Shown: piece after piece, positions 1 to 8,104 of the stretch
Numbering within the stretch: position 1 is the stretch's first letter
Layout: each line of letters opens with the position of its first letter
DNA from: Chitinophaga sp. MM2321
Lineage (GTDB): Bacteria > Bacteroidota > Bacteroidia > Chitinophagales > Chitinophagaceae
Assembly: GCF_964033635.1 (NCBI RefSeq)
Contig: NZ_OZ035533.1
Coordinates: 3,348,001-3,412,000, forward strand
Reading direction: 5' to 3'
Length of the DNA: 64,000 bases
Position numbers and translations under genes: made by a program
Notes under the pieces: generated by a model
Seen by the model: only the letters and a program-made list of their open reading frames with translations
Databases searched by the model: none
Told to the model about the DNA's origin: nothing

Positions 1-1
1 A

Positions 2-649
2 ATTATCCGCCTGGGAGGCGTGAGCCGGCAGATTATAGGCGTGGCAAAAGATTTTCATTTCCAATCTCTCCACGAAGAAGTAAAACCGTTGTTCTTCAGG
101 ATAGACCAGCTGAACAGCACTGTTATGGTGAGCATTAAAGGCGCCATGCAACAGCAAGCGATTGATAGACTGCGGGCATTTTATAAAACATATAATCCCG
201 GCTTTTCTTTTGACTACAAATTCCTGGATGAAGATTACCAGGCGCAATACCAGTCAGAAAAACAGGTGGCCGTGTTATCAAAATATTTTGCCGGACTGGC
301 AGTGCTGATATCCTGCCTGGGCTTATTTGGATTAGCAGCTTTCACAGCTGAAAGAAGGCGTAAAGAAATTGGCATCCGCAAAGTATTGGGCGCTACTGTC
401 AGTCATGTAGTGATCATGCTGTCAAAAGAGTTCCTGCAATCCGTGCTGATAGCCATACTCATAGCTACTCCGCTGGCCTGGTGGATCATGACCGGCTGGC
501 TGCAACATTATGCTTATCATATCCCGATGGGCGCCGATATATTCCTGCTAACCGGTGGCGCCATGATCCTGCTTACTTTAGTGACCATCAGCTTCCAGGC
601 TATAAAAGCAGCGATGGCTAACCCGGTGAAGAGTTTGAGTAATGAGTAA
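2..649 (+). CDS. ABC transporter permease, MacB/FtsX type (5' truncated)
   Basis: This is the C-terminal part of an inner-membrane permease of the MacB/FtsX family, which couples an ATPase to periplasmic or lipoprotein/peptide export. The reading frame is open to the window edge (I-I-R-L-G-G precedes the internal GTG at 20), so the true start lies upstream and that GTG is not the start. Visible features are a periplasmic segment with the family-typical GVAKDFHFQSLHEE stretch, then three hydrophobic segments. The first is followed by the cytoplasmic loop ERRRKEIGIRKVLGA, the hallmark of FtsX-type permeases, and the protein ends in NPVKSLSNE. Similar long two-domain permeases are common in Chitinophagaceae as orphan copies. 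The substrate is unknown. It converges on the next gene with a 17-base gap. Confidence 0.85.
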   Translation: MIRLGGVSRQIIGVAKDFHFQSLHEEVKPLFFRIDQLNSTVMVSIKGAMQQQAIDRLRAFYKTYNPGFSFDYKFLDEDYQAQYQSEKQVAVLSKYFAGLAVLISCLGLFGLAAFTAERRRKEIGIRKVLGATVSHVVIMLSKEFLQSVLIAILIATPLAWWIMTGWLQHYAYHIPMGADIFLLTGGAMILLTLVTISFQAIKAAMANPVKSLSNE

Positions 650-666
650 ATATAGATGTGCGCTAT

Positions 667-1365
667 TTATAATGATTTTATTTTAATGTTCCTGAATGCC
701 ACCGCATCACCATGTTCCTGTAACAGTATAGGCGTTTCCGTTACTTCAGAAAAACCTTTGATATCTTTATACTTGCTCACGGCTACCAATGCCTTGAAGG
801 CGGCACTGCCCCGCTCAAATTCCACTACTTTATTGCCATTCAGCCAATGCTCCACATGCGTACCTTTAGAAATAATGCGCACCTGGTTCCATTCTCCCAC
901 CGGCTTATTTTTCTTGGCTGCAGCTGCAGGGATAAGATCATACAATGCGGCCTGCTTGCGGTTGCCCTGCATACCATGCGCGGCATCCGGATGGTTTATA
1001 TCGTCAATAATCTGGTATTCCAATCCCAGCGAGGAATTTGGCAGTACATAATACTTGATGCCACTATTGGCGCCTTTGGCGATGCGGAATTCCAGCGACA
1101 ATTCAAAATCTTTGAACGCCTGCGTGGTAACGATGTCTCCACCATGCCCGGAAGCCGGGTTTGATTGCAGCACACCATCTTTTATCTCCCAGCCCTTTTC
1201 AGGGAAAGGCTTACCGTTGGCGCTTTTCCAACCATCCGCAGTTTTACCGTCAAACAATAACTGCCAGCCTTCCTTTTTTTCTTTTTTGGTGAGTGTTGGC
1301 TGCTGTGCAAAGACAATACCCGTATTGAACGCGCATATGGTAACGAGGAATAATAATCTTTTCAT
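667..1365 (-). CDS. Secreted DUF1080 (3-keto-disaccharide hydrolase-like) protein
   Basis: This 232-residue secreted protein has a type I signal peptide (MKRLLFLVTICAFNTGIVFAQ) and one DUF1080 jelly-roll domain. The domain starts at GWQLLFDGKTADGWK and continues through ANSGIKYYVL, LEYQIIDD and VGEWNQVRII, all typical of the family. DUF1080 proteins are concanavalin-like lectin/hydrolase folds; some members hydrolyse 3-keto-glycosides, so a glycoside-related periplasmic role is plausible but not shown here. I chose the ATG at 1365 because it begins the signal peptide directly; an earlier start adds a charged non-signal extension. It appears to be a single-gene unit. Confidence 0.85.
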   Translation of the reverse strand: MKRLLFLVTICAFNTGIVFAQQPTLTKKEKKEGWQLLFDGKTADGWKSANGKPFPEKGWEIKDGVLQSNPASGHGGDIVTTQAFKDFELSLEFRIAKGANSGIKYYVLPNSSLGLEYQIIDDINHPDAAHGMQGNRKQAALYDLIPAAAAKKNKPVGEWNQVRIISKGTHVEHWLNGNKVVEFERGSAAFKALVAVSKYKDIKGFSEVTETPILLQEHGDAVAFRNIKIKSL

Positions 1366-1589
1366 CCTGTATAATTTAATATTTATTTTTTCTGAAGATC
1401 TTTTCAAAGGCAAGTTGCTTGTCTTCCTTTAAATATAAAACGGGTGTACCGTCTTCCATAACAATATGCAACAACACTGATTTACACGAACGTTTACGTG
1501 CAGTTTAAGCATCCACAAACAAGATACAACGCCCGTTTGAATGTTGTATTATTTTTTTATAAAGCTGGCGCAGCTGCACTTACGCCCAC

Positions 1590-1615
1590 AAAAAAGCCCG
1601 CACCAGGTGCAGGCT
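1590..1615 (-). terminator. Intrinsic terminator of the CDGSH gene
   Basis: A ten-pair stem with one mismatch (AGCC.GCACC against GGTGC.GGCT, about 1595-1615) is followed on the minus strand by six T (1590-1595). It lies 26 bases past the stop of the CDGSH gene. Confidence 0.7.
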
Positions 1616-1641
1616 CTAATAATTTCAGGAAATCTCCGTAA

Positions 1642-1869
1642 TTAAATTACTTTTTTGGGAGGCAAGGCAAAGGCAACAGCTTCATGTTCAAAATGACCTT
1701 TATGCGATCCGTCACAAAAAGGTTTATTGGCGGAACGCCCGCAACGGCAAACAGAAACAACATCACGTCCTGCCAGATCGTATGCATTACCATTCTTGTC
1801 AACGATTTCAAAATCCCCTTCGATTTTGAGTGATCCGTTGTTGTTTACAGTGATTTTAGTAGTAGCCAT
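1642..1869 (-). CDS. CDGSH iron-sulfur domain protein
   Basis: A small 75-residue soluble protein carrying the CDGSH (mitoNEET-type) 2Fe-2S motif: C-R-C followed by KPFCDGSHKGHF, giving the three-Cys-one-His ligand set. These proteins bind a redox-active, often pH-labile 2Fe-2S cluster and are thought to work in iron-sulfur or redox homeostasis. The N-terminal half (ITVNNNGSLKIEGDFEIVDKNG) is the usual short beta segment of bacterial stand-alone CDGSH proteins. The start is set at MATTK; two codons upstream another ATG gives MYMATTK. It is monocistronic with its own terminator. Confidence 0.9.
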   Translation of the reverse strand: MATTKITVNNNGSLKIEGDFEIVDKNGNAYDLAGRDVVSVCRCGRSANKPFCDGSHKGHFEHEAVAFALPPKKVI

Positions 1870-2171
1870 ATACATTCTTAATTGACGGGCGAAAATAGAC
1901 AATCTATCTCATTTTTAACGCATAACAAATTATGCACATAACTACGACGCATATTTAGTTCAAAAAATGCCGGTGTTAATATGCTGTGTAATTCTTCAAA
2001 TATGATTTATTTAACAAAAAAAATCCGTATCTTTTTAATGCTTTAAAAATACATGAATTCTTTTTTTATTCCTGCGTTCCCGCGAATCGTCTCCACTTAC
2101 CAGTTTAACATTGAATTTATTGCATTTTTATTCCGGTCCGGTTTACCCTGAACAGTATTAACAATGCAATT
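1870..2171. other. Intergenic region between divergent CDGSH and desaturase genes
   Basis: 302 AT-rich bases separate two divergent genes and must hold both promoters. A TATCTTTT at 2028-2035 resembles the Bacteroidota -7 element TAnnTTTG but has no TTG at the right spacing. I see no ORF, RNA gene or strong palindrome here. Confidence 0.5.
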
Positions 2172-3290
2172 ATGAATCATTCAAACAAACAGGAAAGACC
2201 GATTGTAAGGTTTCCCTCCAGGGGCAATGCCAGCTTCTTTGACGCCGTAAAGGCCGGCGTGGATCAATATTTTAAGAGTAATGATCTTTCTCCCTACGGT
2301 AATATTAATATGTGGGTAAAAGCCGCTGTGATGCTGCTGTTATACCTGGGTCCCTATGTCTGCATCATTACCGGTGTGGGGGATTCCCATGTCTGGCTGT
2401 TCCTGGGACTCTGGTTCCTGATGGGGCTGGGTATGGTAGGAATAGGCACCGCCATTATGCATGATGCCAACCATGGCGCGCTATCAAAACACAAAAAAGT
2501 GAACACCGTTGTAGGCCACCTGATAGAGCTGATAGGCGGTTATAGCGTTACCTGGAAAATACAACATAATATACTTCACCATACCTATACCAATATAGAA
2601 GGACTGGATGATGATATCGACAGTAATGCCTTGTTGCGCTTCTCTCCCCACAGACCGCTGTATTGGTTTCACCGTTACCAGTTTATTTATGCCTGGTTCC
2701 TGTATACCTTACTTACTTTGTTCTGGATGAGTGCAAAGGATTTCATACAGCTCTATAATTACCGGCGCTACGGGTTGTTGAGAAAACAACGGATCTCTTT
2801 TAAAAAAGCCATGCTACAGGCCAGTTTGCTTTGCATCTTTTATCATGCCTACGCATTGGTGCTGCCGCTTATTTTTTCCGGTATGCCCTGGTATACAATA
2901 TTATCCGGCTACCTGCTCATGCATGTAACGGCCGGCTTTGCATTGTCCTGTATTTTCCAACCTTCTCATATAGTGGAAACTTCCGCTTTTGAACAGCCAG
3001 TTGAAGAAAGCGGAGAACCCCATATGAAAAACAGCTGGGCCATTCACCAGGTATTGAATACGGCTGATTATGCTCCCCGCAATCGTTTTATCTCCTGGTT
3101 TATCGGCGGTCTCAACTACCAGATAGAGCACCACCTCTTTCCCGGCATCTGCCATGTACATTACCGCAAAATATCTTTGATTGTTAAAAATGCCGCGCGG
3201 ACATACGGTTTGCCCTATCATGTACACCCTACTTTCCTGAAAGCACTTTTCGCACATGCAAAAATGCTGAAACAGCTGGGACGAAAATAA
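2172..3290 (+). CDS. Membrane fatty acid desaturase (acyl-CoA/acyl-lipid front-end type)
   Basis: A 372-residue integral membrane di-iron desaturase that introduces a double bond into acyl chains. All three histidine boxes are present: HDANHG (HxxxH), HNILHHTYTN (HxxHH) and QIEHHLFP (QxxHH). The Q in the third box is characteristic of the delta-6/linoleoyl-CoA-type front-end desaturases. There is no cytochrome b5 domain, as usual for bacterial members, so electrons must come from a separate ferredoxin or similar. Hydrophobic pairs flank the first and second boxes (about residues 50-95 and 170-190) with another pair near 225-260. It appears monocistronic, with a terminator directly after the stop. 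Confidence 0.92.
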   Translation: MNHSNKQERPIVRFPSRGNASFFDAVKAGVDQYFKSNDLSPYGNINMWVKAAVMLLLYLGPYVCIITGVGDSHVWLFLGLWFLMGLGMVGIGTAIMHDANHGALSKHKKVNTVVGHLIELIGGYSVTWKIQHNILHHTYTNIEGLDDDIDSNALLRFSPHRPLYWFHRYQFIYAWFLYTLLTLFWMSAKDFIQLYNYRRYGLLRKQRISFKKAMLQASLLCIFYHAYALVLPLIFSGMPWYTILSGYLLMHVTAGFALSCIFQPSHIVETSAFEQPVEESGEPHMKNSWAIHQVLNTADYAPRNRFISWFIGGLNYQIEHHLFPGICHVHYRKISLIVKNAARTYGLPYHVHPTFLKALFAHAKMLKQLGRK

Positions 3291-3297
3291 TTTGGGT

Positions 3298-3326
3298 AGA
3301 GGTTTAACAAAAACCTCTCTTCTTTC
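3298..3326 (+). terminator. Intrinsic terminator after the desaturase gene
   Basis: A perfect eight-base stem AGAGGTTT/AAACCTCT (3298-3305 and 3311-3318) with loop AACAA is followed by a pyrimidine-rich CTTCTTTC. It starts 8 bases after the desaturase stop. Confidence 0.7.
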
Positions 3327-3355
3327 AGGTAAATTTTGAAAATAAATTTTAAAAG

Positions 3356-3377
3356 AACGAATATTCGTTTATCTTTG
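3356..3377 (+). promoter_or_regulatory. Palindromic operator abutting a -7 element upstream of the VOC/MarR pair
   Basis: A perfect 14-base palindrome AACGAATATTCGTT (3356-3369) directly abuts TATCTTTG (3370-3377), an exact match to the Bacteroidota -7 consensus TAnnTTTG, 28 bases before the VOC start. A -33 TTTG at the usual spacing is not evident. The position fits a repressor site, and the MarR-type regulator two genes downstream is the obvious candidate; that link is inference. Confidence 0.55.
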
Positions 3378-3405
3378 AAATATCAAATAATAACACATTC
3401 ATCAA

Positions 3406-3777
3406 ATGATCCTTAATCATCTAAACCTCTCCGTAAAAGACGTCGCCACCACCCGATTGTTCTTTGAAACCTATCTGGGTTTCACTTCAGCAGACAGCAA
3501 ACCCAATGACACCCTGGCGGTACTAACCGGTGCGGATGGTTTCATCCTCGTACTCATGAACCAGCGACTGAATGAAAATGGCAATAACGCCTACCCGGAT
3601 GCCTTTCATATCGGGTTCTATCTTCCCGGTGAAACGGAAGTGCAGGAAACTTACCAACGCCTGCAACAAGGCGGTATTGCACTTGAACAGGCCCCACAGA
3701 AAATCAGGAAAAACTTCGGGTTCTATTTCCATTATGATACGATCATGATAGAGATCACCTGCACCATTCACGCTTAA
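3406..3777 (+). CDS. VOC (glyoxalase/bleomycin-resistance) family protein
   Basis: A 123-residue single-domain protein of the vicinal oxygen chelate fold. It opens with the family signature LNHLNLSVKDVATTRLFFET, has the central FHIGFYLP strand, and ends with FHYDTIMIEITC, supplying the usual His/Glu metal ligands. Members include glyoxalase I, extradiol dioxygenases and drug-binding resistance proteins, so the substrate cannot be told. It lies 12 bases upstream of a MarR-like regulator and shares its promoter. That pairing is common for VOC genes responding to small electrophilic or toxic compounds. Confidence 0.85.
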   Translation: MILNHLNLSVKDVATTRLFFETYLGFTSADSKPNDTLAVLTGADGFILVLMNQRLNENGNNAYPDAFHIGFYLPGETEVQETYQRLQQGGIALEQAPQKIRKNFGFYFHYDTIMIEITCTIHA

Positions 3778-3789
3778 ATACTGCTTACG

Positions 3790-4203
3790 ATGGCTCCCAT
3801 GAAACCAATAGGCTGGTATCTTAAAGAGGCTGATAGCCTCATCACCAGTACATTTGATGCTTCCTTTGAAAGTCTCGGTATCACCAGGTTCCACTGGCAG
3901 GTATTGAAGAACATTAAAGATGACGGACAGCTTAACAAAAAAGACTACTATCCGAAGGTGAGCAGGTTTATCACTGCAACTGAACTGGATGACATCCTCT
4001 CCTCGCTCATCAGCCGCGAATGGGTGATGATAGCGCAGGATAATTATTTCATGACCGATATGGGCAAACATGCATTTGCAAAGATGGAAACCCTGCAGCA
4101 GGAAGTAAAAGAAAAAATGATGTCAGGCTCAAACCCGGAAGATTATAATACGACCGTTAAATTTTTGAGCCTGATCATCAACAACCTCGGTGGTAAAGCT
4201 TAA
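3790..4203 (+). CDS. MarR-like winged-helix transcriptional regulator
   Basis: A 137-residue cytoplasmic protein with the MarR layout: an N-terminal helix (GWYLKEADSLITSTFDASF), a GITRFHWQVLKNI helix resembling the MarR alpha2 segment, a recognition-helix region around TATELDDILSSLISREWV, a wing (QDNYFMTDMGKHAF) and a C-terminal dimerisation helix. It is probably co-transcribed with the VOC gene (12-base gap) and may autoregulate through the palindrome at 3356-3369. The DNA-binding helix is less canonical than in typical MarR proteins. A second in-frame ATG three codons in is also possible. It converges on the heparinase-like gene with a 16-base gap. Confidence 0.7.
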   Translation: MAPMKPIGWYLKEADSLITSTFDASFESLGITRFHWQVLKNIKDDGQLNKKDYYPKVSRFITATELDDILSSLISREWVMIAQDNYFMTDMGKHAFAKMETLQQEVKEKMMSGSNPEDYNTTVKFLSLIINNLGGKA

Positions 4204-4219
4204 TCAGCCTACCGGAACA

Positions 4220-6172
4220 CTAATGCGCAGTAACAGAAAAAATGAATTTATCTTTTGTTGCCGGCGAGATGGATTTTAAACTAATCCTGTAAATATTATC
4301 TCCCCATTTTTGTTTTACGCCCTGATCTTCCATCTGCTCCAAAGGTATTTTCTCTACACTGGCCACCAGCTGCTTCGCCGGGTAATGTACATAGAAATCT
4401 TTTGCTGTACCCGTAGCGGTAGCGGCATGGATAACCAGTTTACCGGGTACGGATACATCCACCGGATAACAGGTCATCAGGTGTTGTGTGATAGCATCTC
4501 CTCTCGTAAGTTGTACCTGGTCTTCTATCTGTACCTGTTTGTTCCTGTTGAGCCGGATACTGCGGTTCCACTTGCTGATGCCCGCTTCAGCAGGATAGGC
4601 AGCGCCGATATTCATCGTCAGCTGGCTGTAGGAAGCGCCCGATTTATAGACTACGGCCTCTGCTTTGTAACGACTACCGGCCAATTGCGTATAACCATTC
4701 ACGGTAGGCAGGTTATGATAGTCGGAACGGTTGTTCCATATCTCATATCTTTTATTGCTGAAAGTTTTAGCGGTATAGGTGCCGCGGCCCACATCAATCA
4801 GCACCGGTCGTCCATCGTAATACACGACATAGCTTCCGATATCATTATGATTATGGCTTTCATCATTGTTACCGCCTTTTGCGGCCACAAAGAAGCCATC
4901 GGTGCTACCCTGCCGGTCGCGCGCTACCATCACCTGCAAATCAGGCCACCACACGTCCACAGGTAAGGCGAGCCCTTTGGTGGCATGCTTAAATTCATCC
5001 TGCATAAACAGCGAGAAGAAATTACGGAAGAACATATAATTACCGATAGCCCCTTTACTGCCATCCCGGATATAGTAAGCACCGAACTGCATCATAGCGG
5101 TATCTTTGATATCTTTCCCAAAACGGTAGATCATACTACCTGCCATACCCGGCTGTGGGTCTGCATCTGCGAAGTCCAGGAAATAATGTTCGCTGATCTG
5201 TGCCTTGTAAATAAACTGCCCCATATTCCGCACCTTCTCATCACTGAATACATAAGTGAAAGCATTGTTGCTGGCAAGATTGAGCAGGGAAATATTATCA
5301 TAGAGAGATGCAGCTGCCGCCCCCCAGTAGCCGGGTCCTTCATCACAGCCACCATCGGCAGGATACGGATTCAGGAAATTATCCAGTACACCCAGTATTT
5401 TATGCACCGCAGATACCCGTTTCGTATCATCTTTTTCAATTAACAATACGGAGTTGAGCCAGTTGGAACAGATCCACGGATTCCAGTTATTCGGCCGCCT
5501 GCCGTTGGCATTACTGCTCATCCAGCCATGATGTTTGGTCATCAGCGGTTGAAAGATGCGGTTATTGATTTCGTAATAGATCCTTTTTCTTACCTGCGGC
5601 GATACGGCATCCAGTTTTGGTCCGGCGTAATAATCCACCCATGATAACAACGTAGCTGTTTCTGCTGAAAAGAGTTCTACAAAAGGCGCTGATACATCTA
5701 CCAGTCCAGCCAGCTCCTTATTGCGCGGCAGGTGCGCAGAGGCGCCCCAGAAAGATTCTTCACAGATAGACCATACGCCGTTTATAATATCATCGGTGAA
5801 GCGGCCTTTATTTTCATACACTTCTGCCAGCAATAAAGTAGCTAATGCCTGCCGTTTCCTGTTGGCGATATCCTGGTACTCACTGCGGTTGCCGGTACGT
5901 ACGATCAGCAACGACTTCACCGCCGGTATTCCCGGCCATTCGTAGTTGAGATAGCCTTCCGCTTTGCTGATGAGCGCCTTTCCCGTTTCAGGATCCGCTT
6001 TTGCCCATGCTGCCCTGTCGGCCGCCGGGGGAAAGGGTTTCCAGGTGGCCTGCGGTATCAGCAGCTGTGCCAGTTGCGCCTCCGTATACCTGCCGCTCAA
6101 CAGGTTTTGTTGCGCCATCAAGGTAAGGCCGGCCGCCAGGAATATGCAGGTAAACAACCATCTTTTGATCAT
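4220..6172 (-). CDS. Heparinase II/III-type polysaccharide lyase (PUL 1)
   Basis: A 650-residue secreted protein (signal peptide MIKRWLFTCIFLAAGLTLMAQ) with the two-part lyase architecture. It has an alpha/alpha-toroid N-terminal domain (about 25-380, with the conserved patch PNNWNPWICSNW at 227-238 and DEGPGYW at 277-283) and a beta-sandwich C-terminal domain. The latter begins near VMVARDR and contains HNHNDIGS (440-447), the signature of heparinase II/III-like lyases. The family cleaves uronate-containing chains by beta-elimination, with Tyr/His acting in the toroid cleft. It is the last gene of the PUL 1 operon, 30 bases after another heparinase-like gene. The exact PL family cannot be assigned by eye. 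Confidence 0.82.
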   Translation of the reverse strand: MIKRWLFTCIFLAAGLTLMAQQNLLSGRYTEAQLAQLLIPQATWKPFPPAADRAAWAKADPETGKALISKAEGYLNYEWPGIPAVKSLLIVRTGNRSEYQDIANRKRQALATLLLAEVYENKGRFTDDIINGVWSICEESFWGASAHLPRNKELAGLVDVSAPFVELFSAETATLLSWVDYYAGPKLDAVSPQVRKRIYYEINNRIFQPLMTKHHGWMSSNANGRRPNNWNPWICSNWLNSVLLIEKDDTKRVSAVHKILGVLDNFLNPYPADGGCDEGPGYWGAAAASLYDNISLLNLASNNAFTYVFSDEKVRNMGQFIYKAQISEHYFLDFADADPQPGMAGSMIYRFGKDIKDTAMMQFGAYYIRDGSKGAIGNYMFFRNFFSLFMQDEFKHATKGLALPVDVWWPDLQVMVARDRQGSTDGFFVAAKGGNNDESHNHNDIGSYVVYYDGRPVLIDVGRGTYTAKTFSNKRYEIWNNRSDYHNLPTVNGYTQLAGSRYKAEAVVYKSGASYSQLTMNIGAAYPAEAGISKWNRSIRLNRNKQVQIEDQVQLTRGDAITQHLMTCYPVDVSVPGKLVIHAATATGTAKDFYVHYPAKQLVASVEKIPLEQMEDQGVKQKWGDNIYRISLKSISPATKDKFIFSVTAH

Positions 6173-6202
6173 ATCTGTTGCATTTAATACACTGAATAAT
6201 TA

Positions 6203-8086
6203 TTATTTCCATTGCGCCAGTGGCCGGGTGAATGCACTACCGGTTTTAACCCCTGCCGGATGAAACACTACCACAATACGTGTGCTTGTAGTGGCAGGCA
6301 GGTGTACGGCTAATTTCTGTATCCCTTTATTAGGATTGTTCTGCGCAGGATGCGGAGATCCAGGCAGCGGCGCTGCGGGCATCACGCTGAAAGTGGCGTT
6401 GGCAGGCGATACCAGCGTAGCAATAAATTGCCTGCCGTTCTGCTCCAGGGTGGCAGATCTTTTACGGGCATCCAGCTTAATGGCTGCACGACTGTGTGCA
6501 AACCAATACACATCCGCGGGTGTAAGGTTGGTGATTTCGTCCTGCACTACCACGCTGTTGCTTTTCTTCAGCAGGGCGATACCGCGTTTTACCGCGCTCG
6601 ATTGCGCCGCATAGGCAGGTGTAAGATCCATGATAGCGTATGCAGCTGAAGGTTGACTGGTAAAATCCACTACCTGTGTGTTGGCCAGCGGATCCTGATC
6701 AGGTGCTGCCCCTGGCGCAATCACCAGGGTATTATGCCCTTCTGCGCGGGTACGGTAGTATGTCCAGCGTTGCCCGTTTTTACTGCTGTTGAAATATCCC
6801 GGCATATTATAATCATCTGCCCCCAAATCCACAATCCATCTTTGCCCTAACGCATCCAGGATAAAGCTGCCCAGATCAAGATGACTGTGATTGGCTTTAT
6901 TGTCGCCGGCTTTGAAGGTTACGAACGTAGCGGTGGAATCATTCCACCGGCTGCGCATGGTAACTACTTCGGCTATACGGAAATAGTGATCGGGTTGCAG
7001 TTGCGGGGAAGTCTTCACCAGGCTTGCATCGTACCATAACAATGCAAAGGGATCAGCAGGCTGGAAATGATACAGGTATTGTGCTACTTCGGGTTGCTGA
7101 AACTGTTTCGCAAACCAGAAGAGTTGGGCGCCTCTTATAGGACCATCTCCCCCATCTGCATAATTAAAAGACCGGTTAATGGGACTGTTGAGATACAAAG
7201 GAAAGAGACCTGTTTTGGAAAACCCATCTATCTCATTCAACCCAAAATCCTTATCCAGTGCGCTCTTCAGCGCGGCTATAATAGCTACATTGTACCTGGT
7301 GGCATAGTTCCAATAACCCGGGCCTTCATTCCATGCGCCATCGGGTGCAAAATGTTTCATGGCAGTAGGTAAATGCTGCAATACATTTTTCAATATAGCC
7401 GTAGCCAGCTTAGGCTCTTCGTCTGCAATAGCCAAAGCGCCCACACCGATGCCGCCATTACATACCTGGTTCCAGTTGTGGGGCACATTGATCCACCAGC
7501 TGTTTTCGCGCACGGCCAGTCCTTCGTAGGCCAGCAATGCACGGGACAGCCCTTTCTCCATCAACGCCGATTTAATGATATGCCGCTGGTCTTTATTCCA
7601 ATAATCATACAACCAGTCATACCCCAATGCAAAAGCAAAAGTCATCTCCCCTACATCGAGGAAATGTGAAGGGTTCCAATCGGGGAACCGGGATGCGGGC
7701 AACAATTCCTGCCAGGCACGCGCCGCAAAGCGTTCTTCACCGGTGGTACGATACAGGAAGCCCAATATAGAAACGCGGTCTACTACCCTTCTGCTGGTGG
7801 CTAGCAACCGTTTGCCATCCGGGATTTCATAGATAGAAGGCGCCGCTTTAATAATTTCTTCCCCCTGTTGATATATTTTCTGAAAAGCAGTTTTCACATA
7901 CGCATCGGTTTCTCTTTCCTGTGCTATCCGTTTGAAATCAGCTGCGGTGGCCAACAAGCGGGGATGTTCCTGACGAAGTCCTGCCAGCAATGAATCTTCC
8001 GTACCGGTGGCATTTGCCGGCGTGCAGGTGAACAGTGTGCCGGCCAGCAAAAACAGGCAGGATGCCGATAAAAAAAGATAACGCAT
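6203..8086 (-). CDS. Second heparinase II/III-type polysaccharide lyase (PUL 1)
   Basis: A 627-residue secreted lyase-like protein. The N-terminal alpha/alpha-toroid (about 35-345) starts with the HPRLLATAADFKRI motif seen in many such lyases and carries VPHNWNQVCNGG (201-212) and NEGPGYW (253-259). The C-terminal sandwich contains NHSHLDLGS (399-407), corresponding to the family's HxHxD metal/structural motif. It shares the fold but little sequence with the downstream 650-residue paralogue, suggesting different cleavage positions or oligomer lengths. The N-terminus is a signal sequence; FTC at 19-21 might be a lipobox, but a type I site near NATG is equally plausible. It sits 18 bases after the alginate-lyase-like gene. 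Confidence 0.82.
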   Translation of the reverse strand: MRYLFLSASCLFLLAGTLFTCTPANATGTEDSLLAGLRQEHPRLLATAADFKRIAQERETDAYVKTAFQKIYQQGEEIIKAAPSIYEIPDGKRLLATSRRVVDRVSILGFLYRTTGEERFAARAWQELLPASRFPDWNPSHFLDVGEMTFAFALGYDWLYDYWNKDQRHIIKSALMEKGLSRALLAYEGLAVRENSWWINVPHNWNQVCNGGIGVGALAIADEEPKLATAILKNVLQHLPTAMKHFAPDGAWNEGPGYWNYATRYNVAIIAALKSALDKDFGLNEIDGFSKTGLFPLYLNSPINRSFNYADGGDGPIRGAQLFWFAKQFQQPEVAQYLYHFQPADPFALLWYDASLVKTSPQLQPDHYFRIAEVVTMRSRWNDSTATFVTFKAGDNKANHSHLDLGSFILDALGQRWIVDLGADDYNMPGYFNSSKNGQRWTYYRTRAEGHNTLVIAPGAAPDQDPLANTQVVDFTSQPSAAYAIMDLTPAYAAQSSAVKRGIALLKKSNSVVVQDEITNLTPADVYWFAHSRAAIKLDARKRSATLEQNGRQFIATLVSPANATFSVMPAAPLPGSPHPAQNNPNKGIQKLAVHLPATTSTRIVVVFHPAGVKTGSAFTRPLAQWK

Positions 8087-8104
8087 AAGCGTAAACGTTT
8101 AGGT

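Noticed and set aside
20..649. Complete small membrane protein starting at the GTG at 20
   Set aside because: The frame is open upstream to the window edge and the first residues fall in the middle of a conserved MacB/FtsX periplasmic segment, so the gene is truncated by the window.
1485..1500. CACGAACGTTTACGTG near the DUF1080 upstream region as an operator
   Set aside because: The inverted repeat has three mismatches around its centre and no promoter elements could be placed.
8092..8101. TAAACGTTTA palindrome between the two lyase genes as a second LacI operator
   Set aside because: Only ten bases, lies in an 18-base intercistronic gap inside an operon, and does not extend to the TGCAAACGTTTGCA form seen upstream of susC.
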